A DNA stretch of 64,000 nt from Tepidiphilus sp. J10 (GCA_945897955.1 CAMDGQ010000006.1:1-64000); one strand, 5' to 3'; positions 1 through 11,166 are shown, counted from the stretch's first letter. The notes: generated by a model from the letters alone, not told the origin. Made by a program: numbers and translations.

Positions 1-60
1 AACATCTGGGCGGATACGCTGGGCCTGCCGCCGGAGTACCACTTCACCAACCGTGTTTGA
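1..60 (+). CDS. 3' end of an unidentified gene
   Basis: An open frame enters from the left edge and ends with TGA at 58-60, giving only 19 residues (NIWADTLGLPPEYHFTNRV). That is too short to assign a family. It ends 10 nt before the stop of the convergent UbiH-like gene, so the two transcription units meet tail to tail. No hairpin terminator fits in the gap. Confidence 0.55.
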   Translation, partial: NIWADTLGLPPEYHFTNRV

Positions 61-70
61 TCCTTGACGT

Positions 71-1252
71 CTACCAGGCCTGGGCGCCGAACATCATCTT
101 GCGCGCGAACAGCGTTTTCAGCGGCGGCATCAGATCGAGCATGAGCAGCGCCGCGCCGCGCGCGTGCTTGAGCAGAAATCTGTCGTTCGAGAACGCTTCG
201 ACCAGGATGTCGGTCATCAGGCTGCCGCCGGCGATGTCGAAGTGGCGGGCCTGCTCGAATCGCCGCGTGAACGCGGCTTCACCCAGACGCTCGCGCGGTG
301 TGCAGAGGATGGCCTCGGCCAGTTTCCAGGCATCGCGCACGCCCAGGTTGAAGCCTTGCCCGGCGACCGGGTGCAGGGTGTGCGCGGCATTGCCGATGCG
401 CAGGATGCGGGAAGCCGGCGAGGCCGCCGCCAGCGCCAGCTTGAGCGGGTATGTGGCGCGGCGACTGGCGGCGAGAAAACGGCCCTGGCGGTCGCCGAAG
501 GCGGTCTGCAAGCTGGCCAGGAAATCGGCATCCGACAGCGCCAGACGGGCTTCGAGCTGGGCATTCGGCGTCGTCCACACCAGGGCGTAGTGATCACCCA
601 ACGGCAGCAGCGCGATCGGGCCATCCGGCGTGAACCGCTCATAGGCGCGGCTGGCGTGGACCTGTTCCGTTTGCACCGTGCAGACCACTGCGGACTGGCC
701 GTAGTCCTTCTCCTGGCGCATCGCCGCCGGCAGGCTCTTGCCGCCTTCCGACAACACCACCAGCGCGGCGGTAAGCATGTGCTCGGCGCCAGCGTGCTGG
801 TAAGTCAGCATGCTGTAGCCGGCCGTCGCCCGCACGGCGGTGACGCGCGCGCCGGTCAGCAAGGTCGCACCGCTGGCGGCCATGCGCTCCATCAGCGCGG
901 CATGCAGATCGCCGTATTCCGCGACATAGCCCAGCGCCGGCGCACCGACATCGTGCGCGGTCAACACGGCGCGCCCGAGACCACCGCGCTGTGAAACATG
1001 AATGCTTTCAATCGGGGTGGCGCGGCCCGCCAGAGCATCCCAGGCGCCCAGTCGTTGCAGGATCAGATGCGCACCCTGTGACAACGCGAGCGCACGCGGA
1101 TCACGCGTTGCGGGCTGCCCTCCTTGCGGCGCGGCCTGCGCTTCCAGGACCGCAACCGCCAGGCCGGAATCGGCCAACCCGGCCGCCAACGCAGCGCCGA
1201 CCGGGCCGCCGCCGACAATGGCGAGATCAACGTGCTGCATAGTTTGCGGCAT
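71..1252 (-). CDS. ubiH: UbiH-like FAD-dependent ubiquinone-biosynthesis hydroxylase
   Basis: This 393-residue flavoprotein monooxygenase belongs to the UbiH/UbiF/Coq6 family, which hydroxylates the polyprenyl-benzene ring during aerobic ubiquinone synthesis, using NAD(P)H and O2 at the inner membrane. The N-terminal FAD-binding motif GGGPVG lies at residues 14-19. The second FAD signature near residue 287 reads GNAAHTLHPVAGQGFNLG; the GN (rather than GD) and TLHP form is what E. coli UbiH shows, whereas UbiF and UbiI have GDAAHTINP. Length is normal for the family. It follows bamB by 7 nt and is probably the last gene of that operon. A second ATG four codons in (1240) is an alternative start; no clear ribosome-binding site separates them. 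The exact ring position modified cannot be read from the sequence. Confidence 0.88.
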   Translation of the reverse strand: MPQTMQHVDLAIVGGGPVGAALAAGLADSGLAVAVLEAQAAPQGGQPATRDPRALALSQGAHLILQRLGAWDALAGRATPIESIHVSQRGGLGRAVLTAHDVGAPALGYVAEYGDLHAALMERMAASGATLLTGARVTAVRATAGYSMLTYQHAGAEHMLTAALVVLSEGGKSLPAAMRQEKDYGQSAVVCTVQTEQVHASRAYERFTPDGPIALLPLGDHYALVWTTPNAQLEARLALSDADFLASLQTAFGDRQGRFLAASRRATYPLKLALAAASPASRILRIGNAAHTLHPVAGQGFNLGVRDAWKLAEAILCTPRERLGEAAFTRRFEQARHFDIAGGSLMTDILVEAFSNDRFLLKHARGAALLMLDLMPPLKTLFARKMMFGAQAW

Positions 1253-1259
1253 CAGGCTG

Positions 1260-2411
1260 CTACTGGATTTTCAGCGCGTACACACCGCCGTTGGCGGTCT
1301 GCACGACGAGGCCGGACTTGAGCGGGATCATGACGCCATTGATCGGGCTGCCATCGGTGGCGACGCGAGCGGCGAAGGCGCCATCCTCGGCATTGATCAG
1401 GTGGATCTGACCTTGAAAATCGCCCAGCGCGACGAAACGCTCGGCCACCGCGACCGGGCTGGACAGCCTGCGGTCACGCAACTTGTCCTGCTTCCACGGA
1501 TTGGCGCCCCGCGCCTTGTCGAAAGCGGCAACATTGCCCTGTTCATCGGCGGTGTAAACAAAGCGATCGTCCATCGACACCCCGCGCATAGCGGAGAAAT
1601 CACGCGCCCAGGCCGCGTTGCCGGAAATCTGGTCGAAACATGCGACTCGCCCCTGGAAGGCGGCGGCGCAGATCAGCCGATCATCTCCTGCGAGCGGGCC
1701 GACGACATCCGCAATCCGCTCGAGTTCGGTAGCGCCGCGCGCCAGCGCGACGTTGGCTTCCCACAGCGGCGCGCCGTTGTTGAGCGCCAGCGCGGTCAGC
1801 TTGCCCCCGGCATGGCCGGCGAACACGGCGTTGCCGGTCAGCATCAGATGCCCCTGTTCGCGCAGAGTCAGCGAGGGCAGATTGCGGCTGTAACTCCAGC
1901 GTTGCTTGCCGCCGGCGCTTTCGAGCAAGTAAACCTTGCCGTCATTCGAGCGCGCCACGACGACGCCATTTTCCGCCACCGGCGGGGTCAGGATTTCACC
2001 CGAAAGTCTGGCGCTCCAGGCCGGCTCGCCATCCGCACTCCGGAAGGCCAGCAACATGCCCTTCGGCGTACCCACCAGCACCAGACCATCGCCGACGCCG
2101 ACACCGGCGGACAAGGTCTGGCCAGCTTCAATGCGCCAGATTTCGCGGCCGGAGGCCAGATCCAGCTTCACCACCTTGCCTTCGCGGCCGGCAGCGTAAA
2201 CCGCCTCGCCATCCGTGCCCGGCGAGAAAGCGAACGGGCTGCCGGAGCCGACATTGGCATCCCAGGATTTGAGCATCTCCGCGCCGGGCTTGAATTCGAC
2301 CAGTTCCGCCGGCTTGTTGCGCGGCGCGGCCGACTCGAACAATCCGCCCAACCAGGCGCAACCGGACAGCGAAGAGGCCAGCAGGAACAGGACAGCGGCG
2401 CGCTTCAGCAC
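1260..2411 (-). CDS. bamB: Outer-membrane assembly lipoprotein BamB
   Basis: BamB is the eight-bladed beta-propeller lipoprotein of the BAM complex that inserts beta-barrel proteins into the outer membrane. The 383-residue product starts MLKRAAVLFLLASSLSGC, a lipoprotein signal with Cys18 as the lipidated residue. It is followed by repeated PQQ-like propeller strands (for example GRIWRIEAGQ-type and VYLLESAGGKQRWSY segments). I chose the GTG at 2411 because GGAGG lies five bases upstream and the lipobox then sits where expected; a longer in-frame extension to 2594 runs through the neighbouring gene and has no signal peptide. It starts 1 nt after the stop of the TPR gene, as in the conserved yfgM-bamB pair. 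Confidence 0.93.
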   Translation of the reverse strand: MLKRAAVLFLLASSLSGCAWLGGLFESAAPRNKPAELVEFKPGAEMLKSWDANVGSGSPFAFSPGTDGEAVYAAGREGKVVKLDLASGREIWRIEAGQTLSAGVGVGDGLVLVGTPKGMLLAFRSADGEPAWSARLSGEILTPPVAENGVVVARSNDGKVYLLESAGGKQRWSYSRNLPSLTLREQGHLMLTGNAVFAGHAGGKLTALALNNGAPLWEANVALARGATELERIADVVGPLAGDDRLICAAAFQGRVACFDQISGNAAWARDFSAMRGVSMDDRFVYTADEQGNVAAFDKARGANPWKQDKLRDRRLSSPVAVAERFVALGDFQGQIHLINAEDGAFAARVATDGSPINGVMIPLKSGLVVQTANGGVYALKIQ

Positions 2412-2412
2412 A

Positions 2413-3042
2413 TCAACCTCCCAAGCCATCCAGGCGAATTTCCAGCAGCGGCTTGAGCGGGCTCTTCTCGCCCAGTTTTTCCAGCGCCAGCGTGTAGGCG
2501 GCGCGCGCTTCCGCCGGTTTGTTCTGGGCAGCCAGCACATCCCCCTTGAGTTGTTCCGACAGGCCCTGGAATGCGGGATCAAAGCTGGCTTCAAGCAGCT
2601 TCAGCGCCCCGGTCAAGTCGTTTTCCTCGAAGTGCAATGCGGCCAGTCGCAGACGCGCCAGCTGGCGAACGCCTTCGTCGCGTGCGTGTTCAAGAGCGAA
2701 TTCGTACTGCGCGCGTGCGCTCTTGGTGTCGTTCGCCTCATAACTGATGCGTCCGGCCAGCCATGCGGCCGGCGTGCCATAGGCACTGCCGGCATGGTTT
2801 TCCATGATCTGGGCGGCAGCGGCCTTGGCGGTTTTCATGTCGTTCATGCCGATCGCCTGTACCGACTTGTCGAACAGCATGGAGGCCTCGGCCGCCTGGT
2901 TGTGGCGCCAGGTTTCCCAGCCGCGCCAGCCGGCCGCCGCCAGCAGAAAGATCGTGACGCCCCAGATCACCTTGTTGCCATGCTGTTTCCACCAGGCTTT
3001 CGCCTCATCTACCTGTTCCTGCTCTTCAAGATCGAGTGCCAT
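2413..3042 (-). CDS. yfgM: YfgM-like membrane-anchored TPR protein
   Basis: The 209-residue product has a short acidic cytoplasmic N-terminus, one transmembrane helix at about residues 25-39, and a periplasmic part of tetratricopeptide-like helices. This is the layout of YfgM, an inner-membrane protein linked to the SecYEG translocon and periplasmic chaperones. Its place between hisS and bamB is the standard position of yfgM. Its first 17 nt overlap the end of hisS, so translation is probably coupled. Identification rests on architecture and gene order; the residue-level match is not distinctive. Confidence 0.85.
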   Translation of the reverse strand: MALDLEEQEQVDEAKAWWKQHGNKVIWGVTIFLLAAAGWRGWETWRHNQAAEASMLFDKSVQAIGMNDMKTAKAAAAQIMENHAGSAYGTPAAWLAGRISYEANDTKSARAQYEFALEHARDEGVRQLARLRLAALHFEENDLTGALKLLEASFDPAFQGLSEQLKGDVLAAQNKPAEARAAYTLALEKLGEKSPLKPLLEIRLDGLGG

Positions 3043-4333
3043 TGCTTACCCTTTGAAAAAATCCGATGGCTTCCGTCAAAGCCATCCGCTGTTGCTCGGG
3101 CGGTTGCCCGCGTTCCTGCACAAATTCACCACGCAACGGTTTCACCGTCACCTGATTTTCCGCCATCTCGTCGTCGCCGATCAGAACCGCGTATCGGGCG
3201 AGGCTGGCGTCCGCCTTCTTCATCTGGGATTTAAAGCTGCCGCCGCCGCCATGCATGATCACATCAAGCCCGGCATCGCGCAGCTTCTCTGCGGCCAGAG
3301 GAGCATAGCGCGCCGCCGCCTCGCCAACATTGACCAGATACACATCGGGTGCGTCGGGCGCGGGCAGCAGCCCTGCTTCCGACATCATCACCAGCAGGCG
3401 CTCCACCCCCATCGCGAAACCACATGCCGGCGCCGGCTTGCCGCCAAGCTGGGCGACGAGGCCGTCATAGCGGCCGCCGGCGCATACCGTGCCCTGGGCG
3501 CCGAGTTTGTCGGTAACCCACTCGAACACCGTGTAGTTGTAGTAGTCGAGTCCGCGCACCAGACGCGGATTCACCCGATAGCTGATGCCGGCATCGTCAA
3601 GGCCTTGCCTGACCGCGTCGAAATGCTGCCGCGCGTCGGCGTCGAGTTCGTCGATCAGTTGCGGCGCGGCTTCCACCAGCGCCTGCATGGCCGGATTCTT
3701 CGAATCGAGGATGCGCAGGGGATTGGTCAACAAACGACGCTGCGAATCGGCATCGAGTTGCTCGGCATGCGCCTCGAAATAGGCGACCAGCTTCTGGCGA
3801 TGGCTGGCGCGCGCTTCCGGTCCGCCCAGGGAGTTGATTTCGAGCCGCACAAACTCGGCCAAGCCGAGCATTTTCCACAGTCGCGCGGTCATCAGCAGGT
3901 GTTCGATATCGAGATCGGGGCCGGCATAGCCGAGCGCCTCGACACCAACCTGATGGAATTGGCGATAGCGGCCTTTCTGCGGACGTTCGTGGCGGAACAT
4001 CGGGCCGGCATACCAGAGCCGCTTGCCGCCATCGAACAGCAGGTTGTGTTCGATCGCCGCGCGCACGCAACTGGCAGTGCCTTCGGGGCGAAGCGTCATC
4101 GACTCGCCGTTGAGTGCATCGACAAAGGTGTACATCTCCTTCTCGACGATATCGGTGACTTCGCCAATGGCACGCTTGAACAGACCGGTATGTTCAAGGA
4201 TGGGCGTACGCATCTCGCGATAGCCATAATTTTTCAGCCAGGCACGGATGTTCTGCTCGAAATGGGCCCACAGGGGGGCATCAGCCGGCAGCAGGTCGTT
4301 CATGCCGCGCACGGCGCGGAGGGCGTTGCTCAT
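3026..4333 (-). CDS. hisS: Histidine-tRNA ligase
   Basis: This class II aminoacyl-tRNA synthetase charges tRNA-His. All expected signatures are visible in the 435-residue product: the N-terminal [12 protein letters not shown], motif 2 [16 protein letters not shown], the histidine loops [15 protein letters not shown] and AGGRYDGL, motif 3 [10 protein letters not shown], and a C-terminal anticodon-binding domain. Length is normal. Upstream, a 94-nt gap to ispG is filled by GTGAAA-type repeats that could form a hairpin in the mRNA leader. Its 3' end overlaps the TPR gene. Confidence 0.97.
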   Translation of the reverse strand: MSNALRAVRGMNDLLPADAPLWAHFEQNIRAWLKNYGYREMRTPILEHTGLFKRAIGEVTDIVEKEMYTFVDALNGESMTLRPEGTASCVRAAIEHNLLFDGGKRLWYAGPMFRHERPQKGRYRQFHQVGVEALGYAGPDLDIEHLLMTARLWKMLGLAEFVRLEINSLGGPEARASHRQKLVAYFEAHAEQLDADSQRRLLTNPLRILDSKNPAMQALVEAAPQLIDELDADARQHFDAVRQGLDDAGISYRVNPRLVRGLDYYNYTVFEWVTDKLGAQGTVCAGGRYDGLVAQLGGKPAPACGFAMGVERLLVMMSEAGLLPAPDAPDVYLVNVGEAAARYAPLAAEKLRDAGLDVIMHGGGGSFKSQMKKADASLARYAVLIGDDEMAENQVTVKPLRGEFVQERGQPPEQQRMALTEAIGFFQRVSNGTRS

Positions 4334-4344
4334 CTTGCGGTTAG

Positions 4345-4433
4345 GGGTGATGTGAAAAGTGAAGGGTGAAACGTGAAAAGTCGAAGGCGTCCGTACAGTT
4401 TACGTTTCACATTTCACGTTTCACGTTTCACAC
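4345..4433. repeat. GTGAAACG-type repeat cluster, imperfect inverted repeat
   Basis: The ispG-hisS gap is almost entirely repeats of the word GTGAAA(C/A)G. They lie in one orientation at 4351-4380 and in the complementary orientation (TTTCACGTTTCAC) at 4400-4433, so the two halves can fold into an imperfect hairpin. The ispG stop codon (4428-4430) lies inside the right half. Such GTGAAACGTGAAA arrays occur as small dispersed elements in proteobacterial genomes; their function is not known to me. Confidence 0.8.
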
Positions 4434-5663
4434 ACCACGACCTCCATAGGTTCGTTGCACATAGTCCTCGACAATGGCCTGAAACTCCTCGGCGATGCGA
4501 TCGCCCTTCAGTGTCACCGTCTTTGCGCCATCGACATAAACCGGCGCGACCGGCGTTTCTCCGGTGCCGGGCAGGCTGATGCCGACATTGGCATGTTTGC
4601 TCTCGCCGGGGCCATTGACCACACAGCCCATCACCGCGACGTTCATGGTTTCAACACCGGGATACCGGCTCCGCCAGATCGGCATTTGCGCGCGCAGCCA
4701 GTTCTGGATGTTCTGCGCGAGTTCCTGGAACACCGTGCTGGTGGTGCGTCCGCAGCCGGGACAGGCGGTCACCAGCGGCGTGAATGAGCGAATGCCCATG
4801 ACTTGCAGGATTTCCTGCGCGACCTGGACTTCGGTGGTGCGCGATTCGCCTGGTTGCGGCGTCAGCGAAACGCGGATGGTGTCGCCAATGCCTTCCTGCA
4901 GCAGAAGCGAAAGCGCCGCCGTCGAAGCGACGATGCCCTTGCTGCCCATACCGGCTTCGGTCAGGCCCAGATGCAGCGCGTAATCGCTGCGTGCAGCCAG
5001 GTCGCGATACACCTTGACCAGATCCTGTACGCCCGACAATTTGCAGGACAGGACAATACGGTCGCTCGACAAGCCGAGTTCCTCCGCCCGCCTGGCCGAA
5101 TCAAGCGCTGACGTGATCAATGCATTGCGCATGACCACATCCGGCGCCTGCGGCAGCGTCCGTTTTGCGTTCTCGTCCATCATGCGCGCCAGCAATTCCT
5201 GGTCCAGGCTGCCCCAGTTGACGCCAATGCGTACCGCTTTGCCGTAACGCGCCGCGGCTTCGACCAGGATGGCGAACTGTTCGTCCTTCTTGGCGCCGCG
5301 CCCGACATTGCCGGGGTTGATGCGCAGTTTGGCGAGCGCCTCGGCGCACTCCGGCACGGCCTTGATCAGGCGGTGGCCATTGAAGTGAAAGTCGCCGATC
5401 AGCGGTACGGAACAGCCAAGGGCGTCGAGTTTTTCCCGAATCAGCGGCACCGCGCGCGCGGTTTCCTCGGTATTGACGGTCAACCGCACCAGTTCGGAAC
5501 CGGCCTGCCACAACGCATGCACCTGGGCCACGGTACCGGCGATATCGGCGGTATCGGTATTGGTCATCGACTGCACCACCACCGGCGCGCCGCCGCCGAG
5601 CGGGACATGGCCGACAAGGACGCGTCGGGTCGGACGACGAACGGGGGATGAATTCAGACTCAT
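4428..5663 (-). CDS. ispG: 4-hydroxy-3-methylbut-2-en-1-yl diphosphate synthase
   Basis: IspG (GcpE) makes HMBPP from methylerythritol cyclodiphosphate in the non-mevalonate isoprenoid pathway and carries a [4Fe-4S] cluster. The 411-residue product has the expected TIM-barrel start ([20 protein letters not shown]), the cysteine motif [14 protein letters not shown], and the C-terminal [18 protein letters not shown] with the third ligand. It lies between rodZ and hisS, a conserved arrangement. The stop codon is contributed by the GTGAAA repeat cluster, so the last few residues (RTYGGRGV) may be affected by that element. Confidence 0.97.
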   Translation of the reverse strand: MSLNSSPVRRPTRRVLVGHVPLGGGAPVVVQSMTNTDTADIAGTVAQVHALWQAGSELVRLTVNTEETARAVPLIREKLDALGCSVPLIGDFHFNGHRLIKAVPECAEALAKLRINPGNVGRGAKKDEQFAILVEAAARYGKAVRIGVNWGSLDQELLARMMDENAKRTLPQAPDVVMRNALITSALDSARRAEELGLSSDRIVLSCKLSGVQDLVKVYRDLAARSDYALHLGLTEAGMGSKGIVASTAALSLLLQEGIGDTIRVSLTPQPGESRTTEVQVAQEILQVMGIRSFTPLVTACPGCGRTTSTVFQELAQNIQNWLRAQMPIWRSRYPGVETMNVAVMGCVVNGPGESKHANVGISLPGTGETPVAPVYVDGAKTVTLKGDRIAEEFQAIVEDYVQRTYGGRGV

Positions 5664-5677
5664 AGAGGGATTCGCTT

Positions 5678-6604
5678 TTATTCCAGAGTCAATCGGGCCA
5701 CTTTCTGGCCGATGAATGGCGTCAGATCAATGCTGTGCCCGTTGTAGGTCAACTTGACCAGCGCGGCTTCGCCGACCACCAGGCGAAACGGCGGTTCGCC
5801 GGAAAAAGACTCGGCGGTACCGGCGCGCACCAGTTTGGAAAACCGGTTGCCCTTGCCATCGACCACTTGTATCCAGGAGTCCTGCGCGGGTTCGAAACGC
5901 ATGCTGCGCGCCCCCGCTTTCACATTGATGTCGGCATTCAGCGCATTGGCATCGGTTTCCGGAGCAGCCGGTTTGACCGCTGGCGGGGTTGCCGCAACCA
6001 CCGGCGTCGGCGGAGCGACAGGCGTGGCAGTCATCCCGGCAGCCGGTGTCTGACCGGCTTCAGGCAAGGCTGCCGGCAGGGTCACTGGAGTGGGCACAGG
6101 TGTCGGAGCGGGCAACACTTCCTGAGCGGCGGGCGCGGGAGAAATGCCGGCACTGGCCGGATTCAGGGGATCCGCCTGCGAGGACGATTCGGGCTGGGCC
6201 GGCAGCAAGGTGTCTTCCCCCTGCCGCAGCCAGTGATACAAAGCCGCGACCAAAATCAGGAAAACTATCGCTGCAATCATCGGGTAAACCAGCCAGCGAC
6301 GTAGATTGTTCGAATCCACATCAACACCGGCGCTGGGAGCAGTAATGACATCCGCCACCTCGGTCCCCACGTCCACCGGAACGATCAGGCTATCCGGTTC
6401 AACACCGACCAGACGTGCGTAGTTGCGGACAAAACCGCGCACAAACACTTCGCTGGGTAAATGTTCGAATTGTGCTTCCTCCAGGGCCTCGACTTGACGA
6501 GAGGTCAGTTTGAGCTTGGCGGCGACATCGGCAACCGTCAGATTCCTGGCCTCACGTGCGGCCTTCAGACTGGCGCCATATCCGGCCTGAAACACATCCT
6601 TCAT
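5678..6604 (-). CDS. rodZ: RodZ-like cytoskeletal helix-turn-helix membrane protein
   Basis: RodZ links the MreB cytoskeleton to the membrane and sets rod shape. The 308-residue product has an N-terminal Cro-type helix-turn-helix (about 9-75, including [21 protein letters not shown]), a transmembrane helix near 109-128, a long Pro/Ala/Thr-rich linker (about 135-220), and a C-terminal DUF4115 beta domain (about 235-308). That is the complete RodZ architecture. It overlaps the pilW stop by 4 nt and precedes ispG by 14 nt. Confidence 0.93.
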   Translation of the reverse strand: MKDVFQAGYGASLKAAREARNLTVADVAAKLKLTSRQVEALEEAQFEHLPSEVFVRGFVRNYARLVGVEPDSLIVPVDVGTEVADVITAPSAGVDVDSNNLRRWLVYPMIAAIVFLILVAALYHWLRQGEDTLLPAQPESSSQADPLNPASAGISPAPAAQEVLPAPTPVPTPVTLPAALPEAGQTPAAGMTATPVAPPTPVVAATPPAVKPAAPETDANALNADINVKAGARSMRFEPAQDSWIQVVDGKGNRFSKLVRAGTAESFSGEPPFRLVVGEAALVKLTYNGHSIDLTPFIGQKVARLTLE

Positions 6605-7391
6605 AACAGGCTCCCCGCTTGCTCGTAGTCACCGGAAATCAGCCATTGCGCTTGCATCGACTCGGGATGCTCGCGGCGTAATTGCGCGCCGTAATTCGCT
6701 TCCGCCTCGCGATCGCCGAGTTTGCGTTCAGCTCGCACGCCCAGCCAGAGCGCTTGCGGCCCCATCGCCGCATCGCCGACCTGCGCACTGTACTGTCGCA
6801 GCACGCTGCGCGCGGCCAGCCAGCGCCCCTGGCGAAAATGCGTTTCGGCCATGCCAAGCAGTGCCGTCGTCTGGCCGGGAGCCCGCTTCAAAGCGCGCAC
6901 GAAGTAAGTCTCGGCGCGCGTCGGATCGCTCGATTTTTCGAGCGCGCAATTGCCGGCATTCGCGAGCGCCTTGTCCGGCGTCGCATAAAGCGGGTTGCTC
7001 AGGGCAGACTCGAAATGGCTCATGGCTTCCGGCACGCGGGCGCGCTGGCAAAGGAACACACCATAGTTGTTGTGCGCTTCCGAATAATTGGGAGACAGGT
7101 CCAGAGAGCGTTTGAAATGGCCTTCCGCCTGACCATCCTCGCGCAGCTCGGCATGTACCAGGCCGAGTATGTTGTAGGCTGGCGCGTAGGCGCTATCGGA
7201 AGCCAGCGCGATGCGAAGCTCCTGCATGGCGATGGCATATTGACCTCGGGCGTAGTATCGCGAACCCAGTTCGGTGTGCAGACGAGCGCTTGGGTTGTCA
7301 TCGCCGCGACCGAAGGCCTCGGGACTGCTGCTGTTCATGGGAGATGTAGCGCATCCAGCCAGCAGCAACAGCAGAAACAGGCCCGGTTGCT

Positions 7392-7395
<4 letters not shown>
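6601..7395 (-). CDS. pilW: Type IV pilus biogenesis TPR lipoprotein PilW/PilF
   Basis: PilW (PilF) is the outer-membrane lipoprotein that helps assemble the PilQ secretin of type IV pili. The 264-residue product begins with a lipoprotein signal (LLLLLAGC, lipidated Cys15) and contains about six TPR repeats, such as [20 protein letters not shown] and [19 protein letters not shown]. It overlaps rlmN by 4 nt and rodZ by 4 nt, giving an ATGA-coupled chain. The rlmN-pilW-rodZ-ispG order is conserved in many Beta- and Gammaproteobacteria. No other pilus gene is in the window. Confidence 0.92.
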
Positions 7396-8510
<1,115 letters not shown>

Positions 8511-8532
8511 AACAATGGCGGTTCAAGATAAC

Positions 8533-8958
8533 TCAGCGCGAGTAGATCTGGCTGGCGGGGAAGAAATAGGCGATTTCGACTGCGGCGGTTTCCGGCGCGT
8601 CGGAGCCATGCACGGCGTTGGCATCGATGCTGCTGGCGAAATCCGCACGGATGGTGCCCGGATCGGCCTTTTTCGGGTCGGTGGCGCCCATCAGTTCACG
8701 GTTCTTGGCGATCGCGTTCTCGCCTTCCAGCGCCTGGATCATGACCGGGCCGGAAGTCATGAATTCGACCAGATCATTAAAGAAGGGACGGCCCTTGTGA
8801 ACGGCATAGAAACCTTCGGCTTCGGTGCGAGAAAGGTGCGCCATGCGGACGGCGATGACTTTCAGACCGTTGGATTCGAAACGGGAGTAGATCTTGCCAA
8901 TCACGTTTTTGGCGACAGCGTCAGGTTTGATGATGGACAGGGTGCGTTCAACAGCCAT
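8533..8958 (-). CDS. ndk: Nucleoside diphosphate kinase
   Basis: Ndk moves the gamma-phosphate of ATP onto other nucleoside diphosphates through a phosphohistidine. The 141-residue product begins [18 protein letters not shown] and contains the catalytic histidine in [13 protein letters not shown] used the ATG at 8958, which gives the standard length; an upstream in-frame ATG at 9072 adds 38 residues unlike any Ndk. A purine-rich GGAGAAA stretch precedes 8958. It is the probable first gene of the operon running to bamB. Confidence 0.97.
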   Translation of the reverse strand: MAVERTLSIIKPDAVAKNVIGKIYSRFESNGLKVIAVRMAHLSRTEAEGFYAVHKGRPFFNDLVEFMTSGPVMIQALEGENAIAKNRELMGATDPKKADPGTIRADFASSIDANAVHGSDAPETAAVEIAYFFPASQIYSR

Positions 8959-9141
8959 TTGTTTTTCTCCGAAAGGACAGGGAATAGCGAAAATCGAAAG
9001 GAATGCCGGCTGGGCCAGAATGGGGGCGGCAAAGGATTGAATACATGCAAAAAAGCGCGCGCAAGTTACCATGAAACGCCCCTAAAATAAAGGCGATGCG
9101 CTGGTCCGGAGGCCGATCCGGCGCGCCATCAGGAGACCTGA

Positions 9142-9846
9142 ATGCCAGCCGAAAACGGGATGCCGGAAAACGATGATGTCAGAAAAAAGGCTCTTCTGCG
9201 TCTGGCTGTGGCGGGCGTAGTGACTGCCGCCGCGCTGGGAGGCTTGTGGTGGCTTGATCAGACCGGCGGGGATCAGAAGAAACGTCCTGAATCGGCGCCC
9301 TCGCCCATCGTCGCCGCGCCGCAACCTGAAGTCGCCTCACCGGAGACGGCTCCCTCGCCGGAGTCGGCTCTCCCACCCGACTCGGCGCAGCCGGAACAAA
9401 CCCCGGTTGCCGACACTCCTGGCGACAGCGACCATCCCGCCGATACGCCGCCTCCGCCGCGAGTCAGCAACGCGCCAGCCGCCCTCCCCAGAACACTGCC
9501 GACGGCCCAGGCAATCAAGCAGCCACCGCACCTTGACGCCACATCGTCTGCCAGACCGGCAGCTCCAGCCCAACCCGAGAGGACGCCGCAGCCTTCACCC
9601 CAGGTTACGCCCAGCCCCGGCAAAGGCTATGTGGTGCAACTGGGCGTATTCAGCAATCCCGAGAATGCCCACGAACTGGTGACCCGCTTGCAAAAGCTGG
9701 GCGTTCGGGCACACATGGAAGCACGCGTGCAATTAGGGCCGTTCCTGAATCGCGCCGAAGCGGAAAAAGCGCAGAGCGAGATGCGTAAACTCGGCTTCAA
9801 CGCACTGCTTACCCTGCCGTATGCGGCAGTTCCTGCCATGAAATAA
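9142..9846 (+). CDS. SPOR-domain membrane protein
   Basis: The 234-residue protein has a short cytoplasmic start, one transmembrane helix (about residues 19-38, LRLAVAGVVTAAALGGLWW), a roughly 110-residue Pro/Ala/Ser-rich periplasmic linker, and a C-terminal SPOR domain (about 155-230, GKGYVVQLGVFSNPENAHEL). SPOR domains bind denuded glycan strands of septal peptidoglycan, so a role at the division site is likely. This is a DedD/FtsN-like layout, but the specific protein cannot be named. A good ribosome-binding site (GGAG) lies six bases before the ATG. Its last 38 nt overlap the end of convergent tilS. Confidence 0.85.
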   Translation: MPAENGMPENDDVRKKALLRLAVAGVVTAAALGGLWWLDQTGGDQKKRPESAPSPIVAAPQPEVASPETAPSPESALPPDSAQPEQTPVADTPGDSDHPADTPPPPRVSNAPAALPRTLPTAQAIKQPPHLDATSSARPAAPAQPERTPQPSPQVTPSPGKGYVVQLGVFSNPENAHELVTRLQKLGVRAHMEARVQLGPFLNRAEAEKAQSEMRKLGFNALLTLPYAAVPAMK

Positions 9847-11158
9847 GCCAGCCCGTCGCATCGGCCTTGACCAGAAAATCATGGTCGGCGCCGATACCTG
9901 CGGCCCAGGCCAGTTCAGTTCCGACATAAACCAGCGGCAACATCTCGCGCTGCCAGGGCGGGATCGCTGCTTCGCGCAGCAGGTTTTTCAGCGTGCGACG
10001 CGGCCTTCCAGGCTGGGTGCGCATCCTTTCACCGCCCTGGCGAAACCGGATGGAGACCTCGCCCGGTACAAGTCTCAGACCCGCCCCTGTCGTTGCCTGA
10101 AACTGCAAATATCCCGCTTCGCCCAGCTTGAGGCAGGCTTCGCCATGCCAGGTAACGACTCCGGCGGCTTTACTTTCCGGCATGGGTTGCTCATGCGTCA
10201 ACACAGCCCACCGCTGGTGCCTGCGCAGTATCACTTTGCCGAAACCCGCATCAAACACGATGCGCAGTTGCGCATCTGGCCGCGCGGCAAGCAACTGGCG
10301 GAGCGCTTCACGGATGTGCTGCTGCTGCAATTCCGCTCCCGATCTCTCCAGAAAACGACGCAGAAGGTTGCGCGCGCGCGGTTCCGGCAAAGCATGCAGC
10401 GCGTCCATATCCAGTCCGCTGTCTGAAATTGCGTTGCGTCCATCCAGTTCCGCCAGCGTATCAATCAGGGCCGCGGCCTCGGCGAACTGGCTGGCGGCCT
10501 GGGCCAGGCTTTTCAGCGCATCGGGGAAATGCTCGATCAAGCCGGGAAACACGCGATGCCGTAAGGCATTGCGCGCCAGACCCGGATCGGCATTGCTGGC
10601 GTCATCGATCCAGACCAGTCCAAGCTCTGCCGCACAAGTCTCGATCTGCAACCGTGTCGCCGCCAGGAGCGGTCGCAGCAATTTCAGTTGATCCGTCAGC
10701 GGCCGCACCTCGGGCATCGCGGCCAAACCTTTCAAGCCTGAACCACGCAGAAGTTGCAGCATGACGGTCTCGGCCTGATCGTCGCGGTGATGCGCCAGAA
10801 GCAGATAATCCGTATCGAGTTGCGCAAAAACTCGATATCGAGCAGCCCGCGCGGCCGCTTCCAGTCCCTCGCCGGATGGGCGAACCTCGACCCGGCGAGT
10901 CTCCAGCGGCACGGCCAGACAACGGCAAATCTCGGCGCAATGCAGCGCCCAGGCGTCGGCATCAGGCGACAGGCCATGATGAACATGTACAGCGGCAAGC
11001 GTAAAACCGGCGGACTGGCGCAGATCAGCCAGCAGATTCAGCAGAACACTGGAATCGATACCACCGGAGTAGCCGACTGTCAGCCTGCTACCGGGCTTGA
11101 CCTGGCGTCTCAGGCTGGCTGCGAGCAGGCGAGTCAACCGATCCCGGCTGGCAGCCAT
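9809..11158 (-). CDS. tilS: tRNA(Ile)-lysidine synthase
   Basis: TilS converts C34 of tRNA-Ile(CAU) to lysidine, so that it reads AUA rather than AUG; it is essential. The 449-residue product has the ATP-pyrophosphatase P-loop GYSGGIDSSVLL at about residues 22-33, the HHRDDQAETVMLQLLRGSG motif, the IDDASNAD segment, and a C-terminal TilS domain (PGRPRRTLKNLLREAAIPPW). I start at the ATG at 11158, which follows accA by 8 nt; the longer frame to 11446 is a shadow of accA. Its 3' end overlaps the SPOR gene on the other strand. Confidence 0.94.
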   Translation of the reverse strand: MAASRDRLTRLLAASLRRQVKPGSRLTVGYSGGIDSSVLLNLLADLRQSAGFTLAAVHVHHGLSPDADAWALHCAEICRCLAVPLETRRVEVRPSGEGLEAAARAARYRVFAQLDTDYLLLAHHRDDQAETVMLQLLRGSGLKGLAAMPEVRPLTDQLKLLRPLLAATRLQIETCAAELGLVWIDDASNADPGLARNALRHRVFPGLIEHFPDALKSLAQAASQFAEAAALIDTLAELDGRNAISDSGLDMDALHALPEPRARNLLRRFLERSGAELQQQHIREALRQLLAARPDAQLRIVFDAGFGKVILRRHQRWAVLTHEQPMPESKAAGVVTWHGEACLKLGEAGYLQFQATTGAGLRLVPGEVSIRFRQGGERMRTQPGRPRRTLKNLLREAAIPPWQREMLPLVYVGTELAWAAGIGADHDFLVKADATGWLISWQELPHTAG

Positions 11159-11166
11159 GGCATCGA

